Shown: piece after piece, positions 11,561 through 22,103 of the stretch
Numbering within the stretch: the first letter of the stretch is position 1
Layout of the letters: each line of letters opens with the position of its first letter
Assembly (NCBI RefSeq): GCF_022539505.1
Contig: NC_061508.1
Span: forward strand, 342,253,484-342,317,483
Direction: 5' to 3'
Length of the DNA: 64,000 nucleotides
Source of the DNA: Lolium rigidum
Taxonomy: Eukaryota; Streptophyta; Magnoliopsida; Poales; Poaceae
Made by a program: the position numbers and the translations under genes
Notes under the pieces: model-generated
What the model was told of the DNA's origin: nothing
Databases searched by the model: none
The model's input: only the letters and a program-made list of their open reading frames with translations

Positions 11561-12062
11561 GCAGCAGGTGGACGTGAAGATCGAGGTCGGCGGGGAGACG
11601 TTCCCGGCGCACCGGTGGATGCTCGAGGCCCGGTCACCCGTCCTCAAGGCGGATCTCTTGCTCGCATCCACAACCGGCGACGGCGCGACCTTACTACGGG
11701 TAAACGACATGGATGCCCAAGTGTTCAAGGCCATGCTCCAGTTCATCTACACGGATTCGCCTCCGGCGCTTGAGTCGGCCACGGCGGCGGAGAGGATGCT
11801 CGTCGCGGCGGACAGGTACGAGCTGGAAGAGCTCAAACTCCTCTGCGAGGAGGTACTGTCCCGGCACGTCGACATGGGCTCCGTGGCTGACACTCTAGCG
11901 TTGGCCGAGCGGCACCATTGTTCCTTGCTGAGGACGGCGTGCATCAAGTTCCTCACTTCTCCTGGTAATATCAAAGCATTCGTCGCAACAGATGGGTTTG
12001 CGCAGCTCAAGAGAGATTGCCCCTCTGCTGTCTCAGACCTCGTGGTGAACAAGATGCCGTGA
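11561..12062 (+). pseudogene. MATH-BTB gene fragment (BTB and C-terminal part), 5' end removed by CACTA insertion
   Basis: An open frame reads from the CACTA end to a TGA at 12060-12062. It starts at the BTB domain (VDVKIEVGGETF, AHRWMLEARSPV), continues through QFIYTDSPP and the LVAADRYELE helix, and ends with a partial BACK-like segment. It lacks any ATG in place and lacks the MATH domain. Complete relatives at 16294-17415 and 57455-58552 show that about 200 residues are missing upstream. BTB proteins of this type normally bind CUL3 through BTB while MATH selects substrates for ubiquitination; this copy would have lost substrate binding. The MATH half may sit on the other side of the CACTA element, in the gap. 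Confidence 0.85.
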
Positions 12063-12318
12063 TTCACGTTAGAGCAATTTTTTATTATATGATACTTAAT
12101 TAGATGATGTGTCATTCTCGATTAGTTTGTCCTGGAACAAAGAGATTTATTCGGAAGTTTTTAATCTACATCTATGTGTGTTTAGTCTATGTTAATTACT
12201 TTTTAGATTTGCTGTCTTAGACTATAAGAACTTAAGAAGCAAGCAACCATGTACCCAGATATCTATTGTTGGCTTCAGATCAGAAGTAGCAAAAAGTACC
12301 ACCGCCCAATGTGCATGT
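12063..12318. other. 3' flank of the broken MATH-BTB gene
   Basis: AT-rich sequence following the stop codon, plausibly the 3' untranslated region and downstream flank. Nothing else recognised. Confidence 0.4.
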
Positions 12319-12367
12319 ATTCTAGAAAAGAATGAAATAGCGGTGGCCTCCTTCAAATGCTATAGAC

Positions 12368-13940
12368 ACTCTGTCCTGGGTATTCTGTCTCCCCTTCCGG
12401 TGCGCAGGAAAAAATCAGAATTAGCCCTATACGTGGACGATGCAGTTTTCTTTCTCAATTCCATCGCCGAGGAGATGGAGGTGGTCTTACGCATCCTTCG
12501 TTGCTTCGGTCAGGCGACAGGGCAGCAGATCAACATAGCCAAATGCTCCGTGGCTCCGATCCGTTGCGACAATATGGACATGGACGCGGTGCTCGCTTCC
12601 TTCGCGGGTGAGCAAGTGAACTTCCCCATCCGCTACTTAGGACTTCCGCTGTGCCTGGGTAGGATTCACCACGTTCATCTGCAGCACACCATGGATCGGG
12701 CGAGATCTCACCTTGCTTCATGGAAAGGACGATGGATCTACGCGGGCGGGCGCAAGGCCCTTGTCTCTTCGGTGCTCAGTACCCTTCCTATTTTTGCGCT
12801 GACAGTACTCAAAATCCCATCAAGCTTTCTGAAGGAGTTCGACAAGCTAAGACGCAACTTCATCTGGGACATCGAGGACAACACGACAACGGGAGGGAAG
12901 TGCAAGGTCAGTTGGAAGAAGATTTGCTCGCCATTGCAGCACGGAGGGCTAGGACTCCCCAACCTTCCCCTCTTCGCCCGCGCTCTTCGTCTCCGTTGGC
13001 TCTGGATGGAGTGGAGCGATGAGCCTCGACCATGGGTCGGTTCGCCAACGCCATGCGATGAGGGGAATCGGGCTCTTTTCCACGCGGCTACTAGGGTTTC
13101 AATTGGCGACGGCAAACGAGCCCTTTTCTAGCGCTCTTCCTGGCTTGGAACGGCTCCCCTCGATCAGCAGTTTCCAGGGCTGTACGCTGCCCTCCGTCGG
13201 AAGAACAAGACTGTCGCCGCTGCCATGCACAACAACAGCTGGGTCCTTGACCTTGGCAGAAACTTCCCTTCGCATCTCCTCCACGATTTCATCAGACTGT
13301 GGAGGTTGGTCCAGGCGATGACGCTACGGCAGGATACACCAGACTCCATCACCTGCATGCTATCCAAGGGAGGTTCCTATACCACCAGTTCCGCGTACAA
13401 GATTCACTTCGAGGGTCAGGTCCGATCAGAGGCTCCTGTAATCGTCTGGCAACAATGGGCGCCGACCAAGTGCAAGCTCTTCCTTTGGCTGCTGCTCCAA
13501 GACCGTCTTTGGTGCGCCGATCGTCTCCAACATCGACAGTGCCCAAACGAGTACTTCTGCCCGCTCTGTGTGAGGAATCTAGAAACTTCATGGCACCTCT
13601 TCTTCGAGTGTCCCTTTGCCTAACAAATCTGGGGAGGCGTGGCGTCTTGGACGAATTACGGCCCCTTGGCTCCGACAGTTTGGGCAAATGAGAAGAACAT
13701 CTCACCAGTTTGGCACCAGATCATGGCGAAGGCGTAGCCACGACACATGAAAGGACCAAGTCCCTCTTCACCCTTGTCTGCTGGGGCATCTGGAGGGAAC
13801 ACAATTCTCGTATTTTCAAGGGCAAGCTTTCGCCAAAGACGGCCATAACTGCATGCATTCGGGATGAGGCTAGGGAATGGGAATTTGCCAATGCCAAAGC
13901 GCTTAGAGAGCTCAGCTCCTTTTCCTTTCCTCCTTTTTAG
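12368..13940 (+). pseudogene. LINE ORF2 fragment: reverse transcriptase C-terminal half and zinc-binding tail
   Basis: The frame from the 5' junction shows the YVDDAVFF block (the catalytic YxDD motif of plant LINE reverse transcriptase). It then gives RYLGLPL, WKGRWIYAGGRKALVSSVL, FIWD and the HGGLGLPNL block, all standard in plant L1 ORF2. An in-frame TAG at 13129-13131 interrupts it. The same frame then continues with the zf-RVT region (APTKCKLFLWLL, CPLC, ETSWHLFFEC, a Cys/His cluster) to a TAA at 13621-13623. Remnants of the C-terminus follow out of frame to about 13940. The endonuclease and N-terminal palm are absent. Confidence 0.88.
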
Positions 13941-14051
13941 TTCTCTCCCTTTTCCGCCTGTCCCGTGATGAAATTTCATCTTCGGGCACGCACCTATAAA
14001 GTTTCCCCCTGCTTATCAATGGAAGCCAGTAATTGCTAGGTCTTTTTAAAA
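12368..14051 (+). mobile_element. 5'-truncated L1-type LINE with 13-bp target duplication
   Basis: AAATGCTATAGAC occurs at 12355-12367 and again at 14052-14064, flanking the insertion. The right end carries a short A-run (TTTTTAAAA) before the second copy, as expected for target-primed reverse transcription. The body starts inside reverse transcriptase, so it is 5' truncated. It lies inside a hAT-type element and is therefore younger than it. Confidence 0.88.
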
Positions 14052-14588
14052 AAATGCTATAGACGCTATATTGTGCTAATAGCGTGTTATATTTCAAATA
14101 ATATTTTGAAAAAATACCATACATAGTCTAAAAATAAATCTTTTCCGTAAAAATGAAGAATATATAGTCTAAAAGTGACTGAACCATACATTCATAACCA
14201 CATACAAATATAGTTCTCCAATTTTTAGAAGGCTAAGATAAGCATTCCACAAGGCAACAACCTATATAAATTATTTAATTATATTAAGAATCATCAACAT
14301 TAGTCATATTATCTTCGATTTAAAAGAGGAACCAACAAATTTGAGTTCACCCCCACGAAAAAGTGAAAGCTACTTCTTATTTTATTAAAGAGGAAAACTC
14401 ATGTCCTTGGACCAATAGGCTGAAAAATAGGACGCTAACGCTATGAAGTTTTAGCGCGATATAGCATGCTATTTCTTTAATAGCGCCATAGCGAGAAAAA
14501 TTGGTAAAATTTAGCGTGAACCCTCCAGATATGCTATAGCGCACTATTAACGCAGAAATAACGTACTATTTTAAACCTTAATTCTAGA

Positions 14589-15808
14589 CAAGAAAGGACC
14601 ACTTGACACCTGCATGCAATGAACATGGCACCCTGTATATATAACAAGATCTCTCGTGCAAAAACTATCTAACTCAAACATCATCGATCATTAATGTCAA
14701 ATATTACCATGCAACATGAAAATTGTGATAACGACGAACCCACCTTCAATGAGTGCAACTACTGATCTGCAAACCCACAGTTCACCACGCAAAAAACAAG
14801 TGCAAAAGTAGCAAACACTATACTGAAATAAACTGTATAACTGCAAACTGAACTAAATTGAACACTCAATTGTCCACTAAAATATGAAGGAAAACCAAAC
14901 CCTCTTATCAAACATGTGAGCACACCATCATATTAACCTGAAATTCAACAAAAAGCCTAAAATATCGACAAGCTTTGGCACCAAATTAAACCTAAAGTAA
15001 GGGAAGCACACAAAGCCATGCATTCGAAGGGACCGACCTGGTTGAGGATGAACTAACTAACTCCAAAATCAAAGAACTCCAATTACATCTGCCATGCTAC
15101 ATCCCAAAATACGAGCTACTGCCACCGCGAAGAATAGATAAGTAAATTATCAGATCTAGCGTCCGAGAAAACAATACAACAGTACCATCCACAACAAAAA
15201 GCCAGCACACAAACAAGCTATAATGGATCGAAATCAGAGAGCAGACTAGGGAGGGAGAATGTTGGAGCAGTACCTATCTCTCCAGCGACACACATGCCTT
15301 CCACGCTCGCAAATCGCTGATCTCTTTGCCGTTGAATGAAGAGGGACGTGAGCAACACTTCTCCCCATTGCAGCTCCCCTTCTCACGAAGCACCCGCCCC
15401 CTCGGACACCGGCCAAGCTGGCTCTAGCATAGATGTTACCCTCTACGGCACGACTTCCGCCTTTCTCCCCCTAACAAGACGAGACAGACCGGTGGCTCCT
15501 CATCGAGTTAATGAATTAAAAAAATTCAAATAGGTACCAGTTAACTGAGATAGAGAGGAATGAAATAAAGCACACGCTGAGATTCGACAAGATCCGACGG
15601 CCCAAAATCTTACCGTGGAGCAATTACAAAACAGCTATTTGTTTATTAGGAAAAGTGTTAATTTATCTTTGAACTGTTCAAGCTTGGGGTTTATTTTGAA
15701 CTATTTCCGTTTGAGGCTGCCTACTAGTTTTGCCACGAGTCGTACGGCTAGACCGAGACATGGGAGAGCACCACGCACGGCTCCCCAGTGTGAAGGAAAA
15801 GTCATCAA
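14589..15808. other. Intergenic, nothing recognised
   Basis: AT-rich sequence with no credible reading frame. A short GC-rich patch lies at 15330-15500. I can support no feature here. Confidence 0.4.
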
Positions 15809-16091
15809 TAAGAGCAAGAACAATAGAAGAGTTAGCAAGTTGGCTAGTATATTTTTGCCATGTCATCTATAGCCTATTTGTAGTTAGCTAATACAATAGT
15901 TAGATATAAGTATGGATTACTTTTTATGCATATGTCCCACCTTGCAATGTCACAAAGTGCCTAGGAGCACGCGCTGCAGCTGGCTATTATCTTGTAGCCT
16001 GCTTCTCTTCCCTCTCATCCAACTCAGCAAAACTATAGTATTTTAAGTCTTATAGCCTGTTGATTACTATACCTTATTATACTTGCTCTAA
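15809..16091. mobile_element. Tourist-like MITE (PIF/Harbinger type) with TAA target duplication
   Basis: TAA at 15809-15811 and 16089-16091 flanks a 277-bp element beginning GAGCAAGAACAATAG and ending in the near-inverted ATTATACTTGCTC. Length, TAA duplication and absence of coding capacity fit Tourist MITEs. Confidence 0.75.
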
Positions 16092-16215
16092 TGTGCGGAT
16101 GGTATTCACGTGATTAAAAAATGCAAATGCAGATGCAAATGACAAATTAATTTATCATCGGAAAATGGTGTAAGGAGTTCTTGCATTTTCTTCTTTTATT
16201 CTATTGCAGCCCAAT

Positions 16216-16262
16216 AACGCTCTACTAGTCATTTTTTTTTTGAATTTAACGCTCTACTAGTC
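16216..16262. repeat. 15-bp direct repeat around a 17-bp T-rich insert
   Basis: AACGCTCTACTAGTC at 16216-16230 is repeated exactly at 16248-16262. Between the copies lies ATTTTTTTTTTGAATTT. It has the form of a target duplication around an almost empty retroposed insert, just downstream of the MATH-BTB stop codon. Confidence 0.7.
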
Positions 16263-16293
16263 TTGGTAGTACACAGTACCCAGCCTGATCGAG

Positions 16294-17415
16294 TCATTGC
16301 TCCATTTCTATCATCTTCTTCGTGACAAGCTCCAGCAAAGAAGAGGAGTAGTCTCTCTTTAGCTCACCAAACCCATCCTTTTGCATCGCCATGATGGTTT
16401 CCAGATTCCCAGCGCAAGACAAGAACCGCATGCACGCCTCCCTCAGGACGGGGCAACGATGCCGCTCTGCCAATGCTAGAGTGGACGCCACGGAGCCCAT
16501 ACCGATGTGCCGGCACAACGCCTCCTCGCACATGAGCTTCAGCTTCTCCAGCTCATACTTGTCGGCCGCGACAAGCAGCCTCTCGGCGGTTGTAGGCGCG
16601 TCCAGCAGCGGAGGCGCGTCGGTGTAGATGAACTGGAGGAGAGCCTTGAACACCTCGGCGTCCATGTCGTCGATGCGTAGTTCGATGGTGTTCTCGTCCT
16701 TGCCAGTGGTTGCCTTGGCGAGCGAGAGCGAGAGGTCCGTCTTGAAGACGGGGGAGCGGGCCTCGAGCACCCACCGGTGCGCGTCGAACGCCTCTCCGTC
16801 GACCTCGATCCTCACGTCCGGTCGTTCCTTGTTCCAGATGGCTTCGGTAAGTTGCCCTGCTTGCAAGTCGAACGGCGCCGGCAGCGATGGAACCTCCATG
16901 CGGTCGTTGGTGCCGGTGACGGCGACAGTGAGGTCGCACAGGATGGTGAGGCAGTCGTCGTTGAGATGCTTCACCTTGTCGAGATCCTCGTGCCTGATGA
17001 AGTCATCGCAGTCGCCCCATTTGAGGCCGCCGTAGACGCGCTCCAGTTTCGTGGTTCGGGTGTAGCATGGCTTCAAGGCCTGGTCGAGTAGACTAAACTG
17101 AACCTTGGCCATGATATCTCCAGTCATTTGGTGGCGAGTATTGCTGCCACAATCATGATGGAGGTAGAGGGAGACGTAATCTTCGGACGGATAAGAGCGG
17201 CCGTTTGGACAGCAACATATACGCCAGTCTTGGCCGCCGACGGCGAACGTGCTTGATCTCATCTCCACCCCATGGTACACCATGTTCCTGACCTGCGTGA
17301 ACTCGTGGATCCGGAGCACGTGGGAGCCCGTCCAATGCCTCACGGCGAAGGTTGAAGCCGAGAGCTTCTGCCGGCCGGCGCCGCGCAGGGCGGACATGAC
17401 AGTGGACATTGACAT
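16294..17415 (-). CDS. MATH-BTB protein (CUL3 substrate-adaptor type), intact
   Basis: Single-exon gene of 373 codons. MATH domain about residues 31-164 (SHVLRIHEFT, GGQDWRICCCPNG, LTILCDLTV). BTB domain about 199-304 (RPDVRIEVDGEAF, AHRWVLEARSPVF, QFIYTDAPPL). Partial BACK-like helices about 310-366. Grass MATH-BTB proteins bridge a target bound by MATH to CUL3 ubiquitin ligase bound through BTB, and the family is greatly expanded in grasses. The chosen start, MSMSTVMSALRGAGRQ, matches the start of the paralogue at 57455. The frame is open for 27 further codons upstream to an earlier ATG, but the extra sequence is basic and unlike the paralogue. No stops or frameshifts. A MITE and a T-rich micro-insertion lie just downstream. 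Confidence 0.92.
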   Translation of the reverse strand: MSMSTVMSALRGAGRQKLSASTFAVRHWTGSHVLRIHEFTQVRNMVYHGVEMRSSTFAVGGQDWRICCCPNGRSYPSEDYVSLYLHHDCGSNTRHQMTGDIMAKVQFSLLDQALKPCYTRTTKLERVYGGLKWGDCDDFIRHEDLDKVKHLNDDCLTILCDLTVAVTGTNDRMEVPSLPAPFDLQAGQLTEAIWNKERPDVRIEVDGEAFDAHRWVLEARSPVFKTDLSLSLAKATTGKDENTIELRIDDMDAEVFKALLQFIYTDAPPLLDAPTTAERLLVAADKYELEKLKLMCEEALCRHIGMGSVASTLALAERHRCPVLREACMRFLSCAGNLETIMAMQKDGFGELKRDYSSSLLELVTKKMIEMEQ

Positions 17416-18113
17416 GATGGGTGGTACCAGCGCTTTGACAAAGGAGAGACGACCACGGTTGCAAGGTCGGGACGATATGTATGTGCCGCAAATCACGAAG
17501 TGCAGACGCTAGGATGTTCAGGGAATATGGGAATTAATGGACGAATCATTGACATCCAGGTCGTAATATATCTGCCTTGATACACAAGCATATACAAACC
17601 AAATATAGTCATGACTTAGCTACAATTATTCTAAAATGATTTTCAATTTTTTCGATAAAGGGAATATATTATAATATTAAAAGATACCAAATACGCCTCT
17701 GCAACAACGCAACAACTTAATAACAGTACATATGCATACAACAACAAAAAAACGAAAACTAAAAGTCCTGCTATATCCCAGACCTAGCAACTACAATACA
17801 TCCACCATCAAGACAACACCTGGAATACAGACTCTCTAAAAGCGACACCCTTCACGAAGGGAACGGTGCATCAGTGCCGTCGTCGCCCAATCAAAGATCT
17901 TAGGTTTTCACCATGAAGATAGTTCCCACTCTCAAAACAATGCCTCAACAAGGTCATTGCCATGCACAACCAGTTAAGGCCAGACCTGGGGTTTTCACCC
18001 TGAAAGGTAGAACTCTGAACTTCACATGTGTTGCCGCCCCCACTTTCATACCACTGCCGCGGATTCCGGAACGCCAAGCAAGTCCCTCAACATCGAGGAG
18101 ACTTGAACCTCCC
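17416..18113. other. 5' flank of the MATH-BTB gene and a repeat of unknown class
   Basis: 17416-17640 is the upstream flank of the gene; no convincing core promoter can be picked out. From about 17645 (TTTTTCGATAAAGGG) to 18113 the sequence looks like a dispersed grass repeat. It seems to resume at 19992-20237 on the far side of the Harbinger insertion (both contain GTTTTCACC or CACCGG-type blocks of that repeat), but I cannot name it. Confidence 0.35.
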
Positions 18114-18360
18114 TTAGAGCATCTCTAGCAGAGCCCGTAAAAGGTCCAAAACCGAAAAATAACCGTCAGTTTACGGATTCGGCCGAAAAATGGTGCCGAC
18201 CAGTGACCGTAAACGAGGCAAAACTGAAAATATTTTTTCGGGCTGCGTTCGGTTCTCTCCGTCGGCCTGTATTTGTAGGGGCCGGTGGAACCGAACGCAG
18301 CCGGAACACAATCCCTACTTTGCGCGCGAGGGAACTTTCAGCTCCTCCCAACCGCCGACG

Positions 18361-19568
18361 ATGCCGATCTGTGCGCCCTCACCTTCTTCTGCGCCGCCAC
18401 CCTCCGATTTCTCCCTGATGAGTCTCGAATCGACCCCGCCGGCCACCGTTGCTACCTCGCAGGCGCCGCCACCATCTCCAGTGGTCGTCGGAGCTTCCGC
18501 CGCTCCACCAACCACCCCGTCGACCCCTGCCACCCATGTGACCCCCGCGGAGGTAGCAACGACGGTCTCGTCGACGAGCGGGGTGAAGCGATGGCGCGCG
18601 GAAACGCATGTGGTCCTGCAATCTAGTGCTGCGAAGGCCACAGGTGATGTCTCGGCAGTGGCAACAAAGCCGAAGGCAGCCCGTGCGAGATCGAAGAATT
18701 CGGCCCCAAAAAGGACGAAAGTGAAGGCGTCGATGAGCCGTGGCGCCCCGCCTCCGTTGCCCTCCCCGCCAACGCCGCCGCTGCCACCACCGGAAACCAC
18801 CGCGAACGTCGCCCAGGACATGCTCGACGAGGGGTCAACAAGGTACACATCAACTCTTCCTCCCTTTTTTTGATTGCTAGTAGATACTGAGGCCTCGTAC
18901 GATTAGGAACGAGAACGCCTCGTACATGGAGATGTTGGAGGAGGTGAACATTAACCCACTCCCTCCGTTGGGCACTGGGATGGGCGGAGATGAGAACGAC
19001 GGCGGGGACGAAGTGGAAGAAGGGGAAGAGCTTCACCATGCGTCATTGCTTTGATGTGCTTTAGCACCTCCCCAAGTGGAAATTGAGGGATGAAGAAGTA
19101 GCACCGAATAAAGATGCAATGGTTGCGCTCGACGACATCGAGGATGAGAAGGAGGGCCGGAACGCTAACAAGCCAGAGGGGAACAAGAAGGCGAAGGAAA
19201 GGCTCAGGCTCGAGGGTGAGGCTGCATTGTTGAGGGACAAGTTTGATCAAATTATGAAGTCTAAGGAGTTGATAGTATCCAAGACTTTGGAGACCAAGCT
19301 TGTCATCATCCAGACGAAGAAGGAGGTGAGCCTTGCAAAGCTTGAAGCCAGCCGAGAGGAAGCAAGGAACAAGGCCAAGTTGGAGGAGATGAGGATCAAT
19401 GTGAAGAAGGCCAAAGCAATGAAGCAACTTTTGGCCGAAGAGAGGGAGATCATGATGATGAACACCAAGGACATGAATGAGCAACAAACTGGAGTGGTGG
19501 AAGGAGGCCTCGACGGAGATCACGACAAGACAAAGACTAGCTCGTCAAGAGGCAACTGGTGGTGGTGA
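18361..19568 (+). pseudogene. Harbinger ORF1-like gene, Pro/Ala-rich N-terminus and NAM-associated-type C-terminus
   Basis: The first exon from ATG 18361 encodes a Pro/Ser/Thr-rich low-complexity segment with a basic patch (KPKAARARSKNSAPKRTK). A GT donor at 18843 and AG acceptor at 18905-18906 give an in-phase second exon (NENASYMEMLEEVN) that stops near 19053. From 19083 another frame encodes a Lys/Glu-rich coiled coil (KKAKERLRLEGEAALLRDKFD, later AKAMKQLLAEEREIMMM). That block is characteristic of the C-terminal domain shared by PIF/Pong ORF1 proteins and grass NAM-associated proteins. The Myb-like DNA-binding middle is missing, so the copy looks internally deleted and non-functional. ORF1 normally cooperates with the separate transposase for DNA binding and nuclear import. 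Confidence 0.7.
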
Positions 19569-19798
19569 TGTGACTCCAGGAGGTGGTGGCGATGGTGTTG
19601 ACGGCGGGCCAACCTCGGTTTGATGCCAGCGGTGAGAGGAGATGGGGAACTATGAACTGTTTGCTTTGATTGTGTCATTTGGTGTCTGCAGTATGAACTA
19701 TGCATGAATTGTTTGCATTTTTTTTGTCGTTTGTTCGATCATATGCAAAAAAAATCATAAACCCTGTTTTTATGGGTTCGGAAGCTGCTGGCGTAGAA

Positions 19799-19900
19799 CA
19801 GAGCCCGTGAACCAAAACTGTAAAAACAGAGCCCGTGAACCAAAACTGTAAAACAGAATATTCTATTTTACAGTTTTGGTTTACGGGGTCTATTCTGCGC
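19799..19900 (+). repeat. Sub-terminal tandem and inverted repeats in the Harbinger element
   Basis: A unit beginning CAGAGCCCGTGAACC and ending CTGTAAAA occurs twice in tandem (about 28 bp each). It is followed by its inverse (TTTTACAGTTTTGGTTTACG), which could fold into a hairpin. The unit resembles the terminal repeat itself. Confidence 0.65.
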
Positions 19901-19991
19901 CAGCCATTTTAGGACCCAAATACGTGAGTTCGGTGAAATGAACTCCACTTTTCAGTTCGCGTTTTTACGGGCTCTGCTAGAGATGCTCTTA

Positions 19992-20237
19992 GCTAGTCCT
20001 TCAATCCGACCTTCATGATATTCCTTCTTTTGACTTCACCATGGACCAAAAAGTCAATTGGTGTCAACACATAATAGAGCTTTACGCCGCTCCCTCCAGA
20101 ACCAAACGGCCGGAATAAAAACATGGTTGCGTGCGACTGAATACCACCCGATCCAGCAAACTCCAGGCAAAAGATGCACTGTTTCATTCGCCGGTGGCAC
20201 CTTTCGGAAGTCATCACTCCAGCCAGATCAAGGCAGA
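19992..20237. other. Right part of the host repeat of the Harbinger element
   Basis: No reading frame. Likely the continuation of the unnamed repeat at 17645-18113. Confidence 0.3.
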
Positions 20238-20574
20238 TGATACGTCTCAAACATATCTATAATTTTTGATGCTCCATGCTTGTTTTATACCAATTCATAT
20301 ATGTTTTGCTTACACTTCATTGCACTTTTACATGATTTCCGACACTAACCTATTAATAAGATGCCACAGTGCTAGTTCCCTGTTTTTTGTTGTTTTTGTA
20401 TTTCGGAAAAGTTGTACAGAAAATATTCTCGGAATTGGACGAAACAAAAGCCTAAGTCAATATTTTACTGAAACGAAGACAGAGTCCATAGGGGAGACGA
20501 AGATGAGCCACAGGGGGCCAAACCACCCCTTGGCGCAACCAGGTCTGGGCCCGCGCCAAAGCATGGTGTGGCCC
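20238..20574 (+). repeat. Gypsy LTR fragment, plus orientation
   Basis: Begins TGATACGTCTCAAAC, the same terminal phrase as the solo LTR at 27938-29674 (in inverse), and continues with related sequence including CTAACCTATTAATAAGATGC. It is cut at 20575 by insertion of another Gypsy element in the opposite orientation; its continuation would be beyond the second gap. Confidence 0.75.
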
Positions 20575-22103
20575 TGATGACCCACAACTATAGGGGATCG
20601 CAACAGTCTTCGAGGGAAGTAAAACCCAAATTTATTGATTCGACACAAGGGGAGGTAAAGAATACTTATAAGCCTTAACAACTGAGTTGTCAATTCAGCT
20701 GCACCTGGAAAAGCACTAGCAACAGGGGTGATGTGAAAGTAGCAGTGATATGAGAGCAGTAGTAACATTAACACGGCAGCGAGTAATAGTAACACGAGAG
20801 CAATGGCACCGGAAGATAGTTGATACTACTTCCAATGACATGTAGAACAAGTATATGATGATGAAATATGGACCGGGGTTCCCAGCTATCTACACTAGTG
20901 GTAACTCTCCAATAACAAGTGTTGGGTGAACAAATTACGGTCGGGCAATTGATAGGATTGAAATAGCATTAAGACAGAATATCAAGATCATTAATCATGT
21001 AGGCATGTTTCCCAATAATAGTCGTACGTGCTCGCAATGAGAAACTTGTACAACATCTTTTGTCCTACCAGCCCGGTGGCAGCCGGGCCTCAAGGGAAAC
21101 TATCGGATATTAAGGTACTCCTTTTAATAGAGTACCGGAGCAAAGCATTAACACTCCGTGAAAACATGTGTCCCTCACATCACCGCCATCCCCTCCGGTT
21201 GTCCCGATTTCGTCACTTCGGGGCCTTTGGTTCCGGACGGTGACATGTGCATACAACTTGTAGATACAATCTAAGCAATAAGTATAGAGCTCAAATCTAA
21301 GATCATGCCACTCGGGCCCTAGTGACAAGCATTAAGCATAACAAGATTGCAGCAACAATAACTTCATAAACTTTGTAGATAGACAATCATAATGTAACAA
21401 TCCATCGGATCCCGACAAACACAACACCGATTACATCAGATGAATCTCAATCATGTAAGGCAGCTCATGAGATCATTGTATTGAAGTACATGGGGGAGAG
21501 AATACCAACTAGCTACAGCTAGAACCCGTAGTCCATGGGGGAACTACTCACGGAGCATGATGGAGGCGATGGCGTTGATGGAGATGGCTTCCGGGGCACT
21601 TCCCCGCCCGGCGGGTGCCGGGACAGAGACTTCTGTCCCCCGAATTGGAGTTTCGCGATGGTGGCGGCGCCCACGGAGTCTTTCCGGAGTTTCGTCAAGA
21701 GTTACGGTGTTTTTAGGTCGAAAGGGATTTTATAGGCGAAGAGGCGGCGCGGGGGGGCACCTGGGGGCTCCCCACCACAGGCCGGCGCGGGCCCAGGCCA
21801 GGCCGCGCCGCCCTATGGTGTGGTGGCCCTCTGGCCCCTCTCCGACTCTTCTTCGGTGTTCTGGAGCCTTCCGGGAAAAATAGGAGGTTTGGTCTTCGTT
21901 TCGTCGAATTCCGAGAATATTGCCCGAACAGCCTTTCTGGAACCAAAAACAGCAGAAAACAGGAACTGGCACTGTGGCATCTTGTTAATAGGTTAGTTCC
22001 GGAAAACGCATAAAATCATCATAAAGTGCAAGCAAAACATGTAAGTATTGTCATAAAACAAGCATGGAACGACAGAAATTATGGATACGTCGGGGACGTA
22101 TCA
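20575..22103 (-). repeat. 3' LTR of non-autonomous Gypsy copy 1
   Basis: Starts TGATGACCCACAACTATAGG and ends GGGGACGTATCA. Matches 48009-49521 and 53549-55067 with sparse differences. The adjoining tract at 22104-22119 (GCATCCCCAAGCTTAG, a polypurine tract on the minus strand) marks it as the 3' LTR. Confidence 0.9.

Larger units (their letters stand above)
12319..14588. mobile_element. Non-autonomous hAT-type element with 8-bp target duplication, split by a LINE
   Basis: ATTCTAGA at 12319-12326 is repeated exactly at 14581-14588. The ends are AAAGAATGAAATAGCG on the left and, inverted, TAAGGTTTAAAATAGTACG on the right, an imperfect terminal inverted repeat. The interior is rich in TAGCG/CGCTA blocks (14430-14560). 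Without the LINE and its duplication the element is about 560 bp. The 8-bp duplication favours hAT. No transposase is present. Confidence 0.6.
18114..19991 (+). mobile_element. PIF/Harbinger-type element with TTA target duplication
   Basis: TTA at 18114-18116 and 19989-19991 flanks a 1872-bp element with a perfect 26-bp terminal inverted repeat starting GAGCATCTCTAGCAGAGCCC. Triplet TTA duplication and this terminus class fit PIF/Harbinger. The interior holds an ORF1-like gene (pseudogene below) but no DDE transposase, so it is non-autonomous. Confidence 0.88.

Noticed and set aside
16553..17091. Open frames opposite and overlapping the MATH-BTB gene
   Set aside because: High GC at third positions of the real gene produces open frames in other registers; none has a domain.
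18315..18848. 177-codon minus-strand frame in the Harbinger element
   Set aside because: Antisense of the Pro/Ala-rich ORF1 exon; the plus-strand reading has the splice structure and family resemblance.
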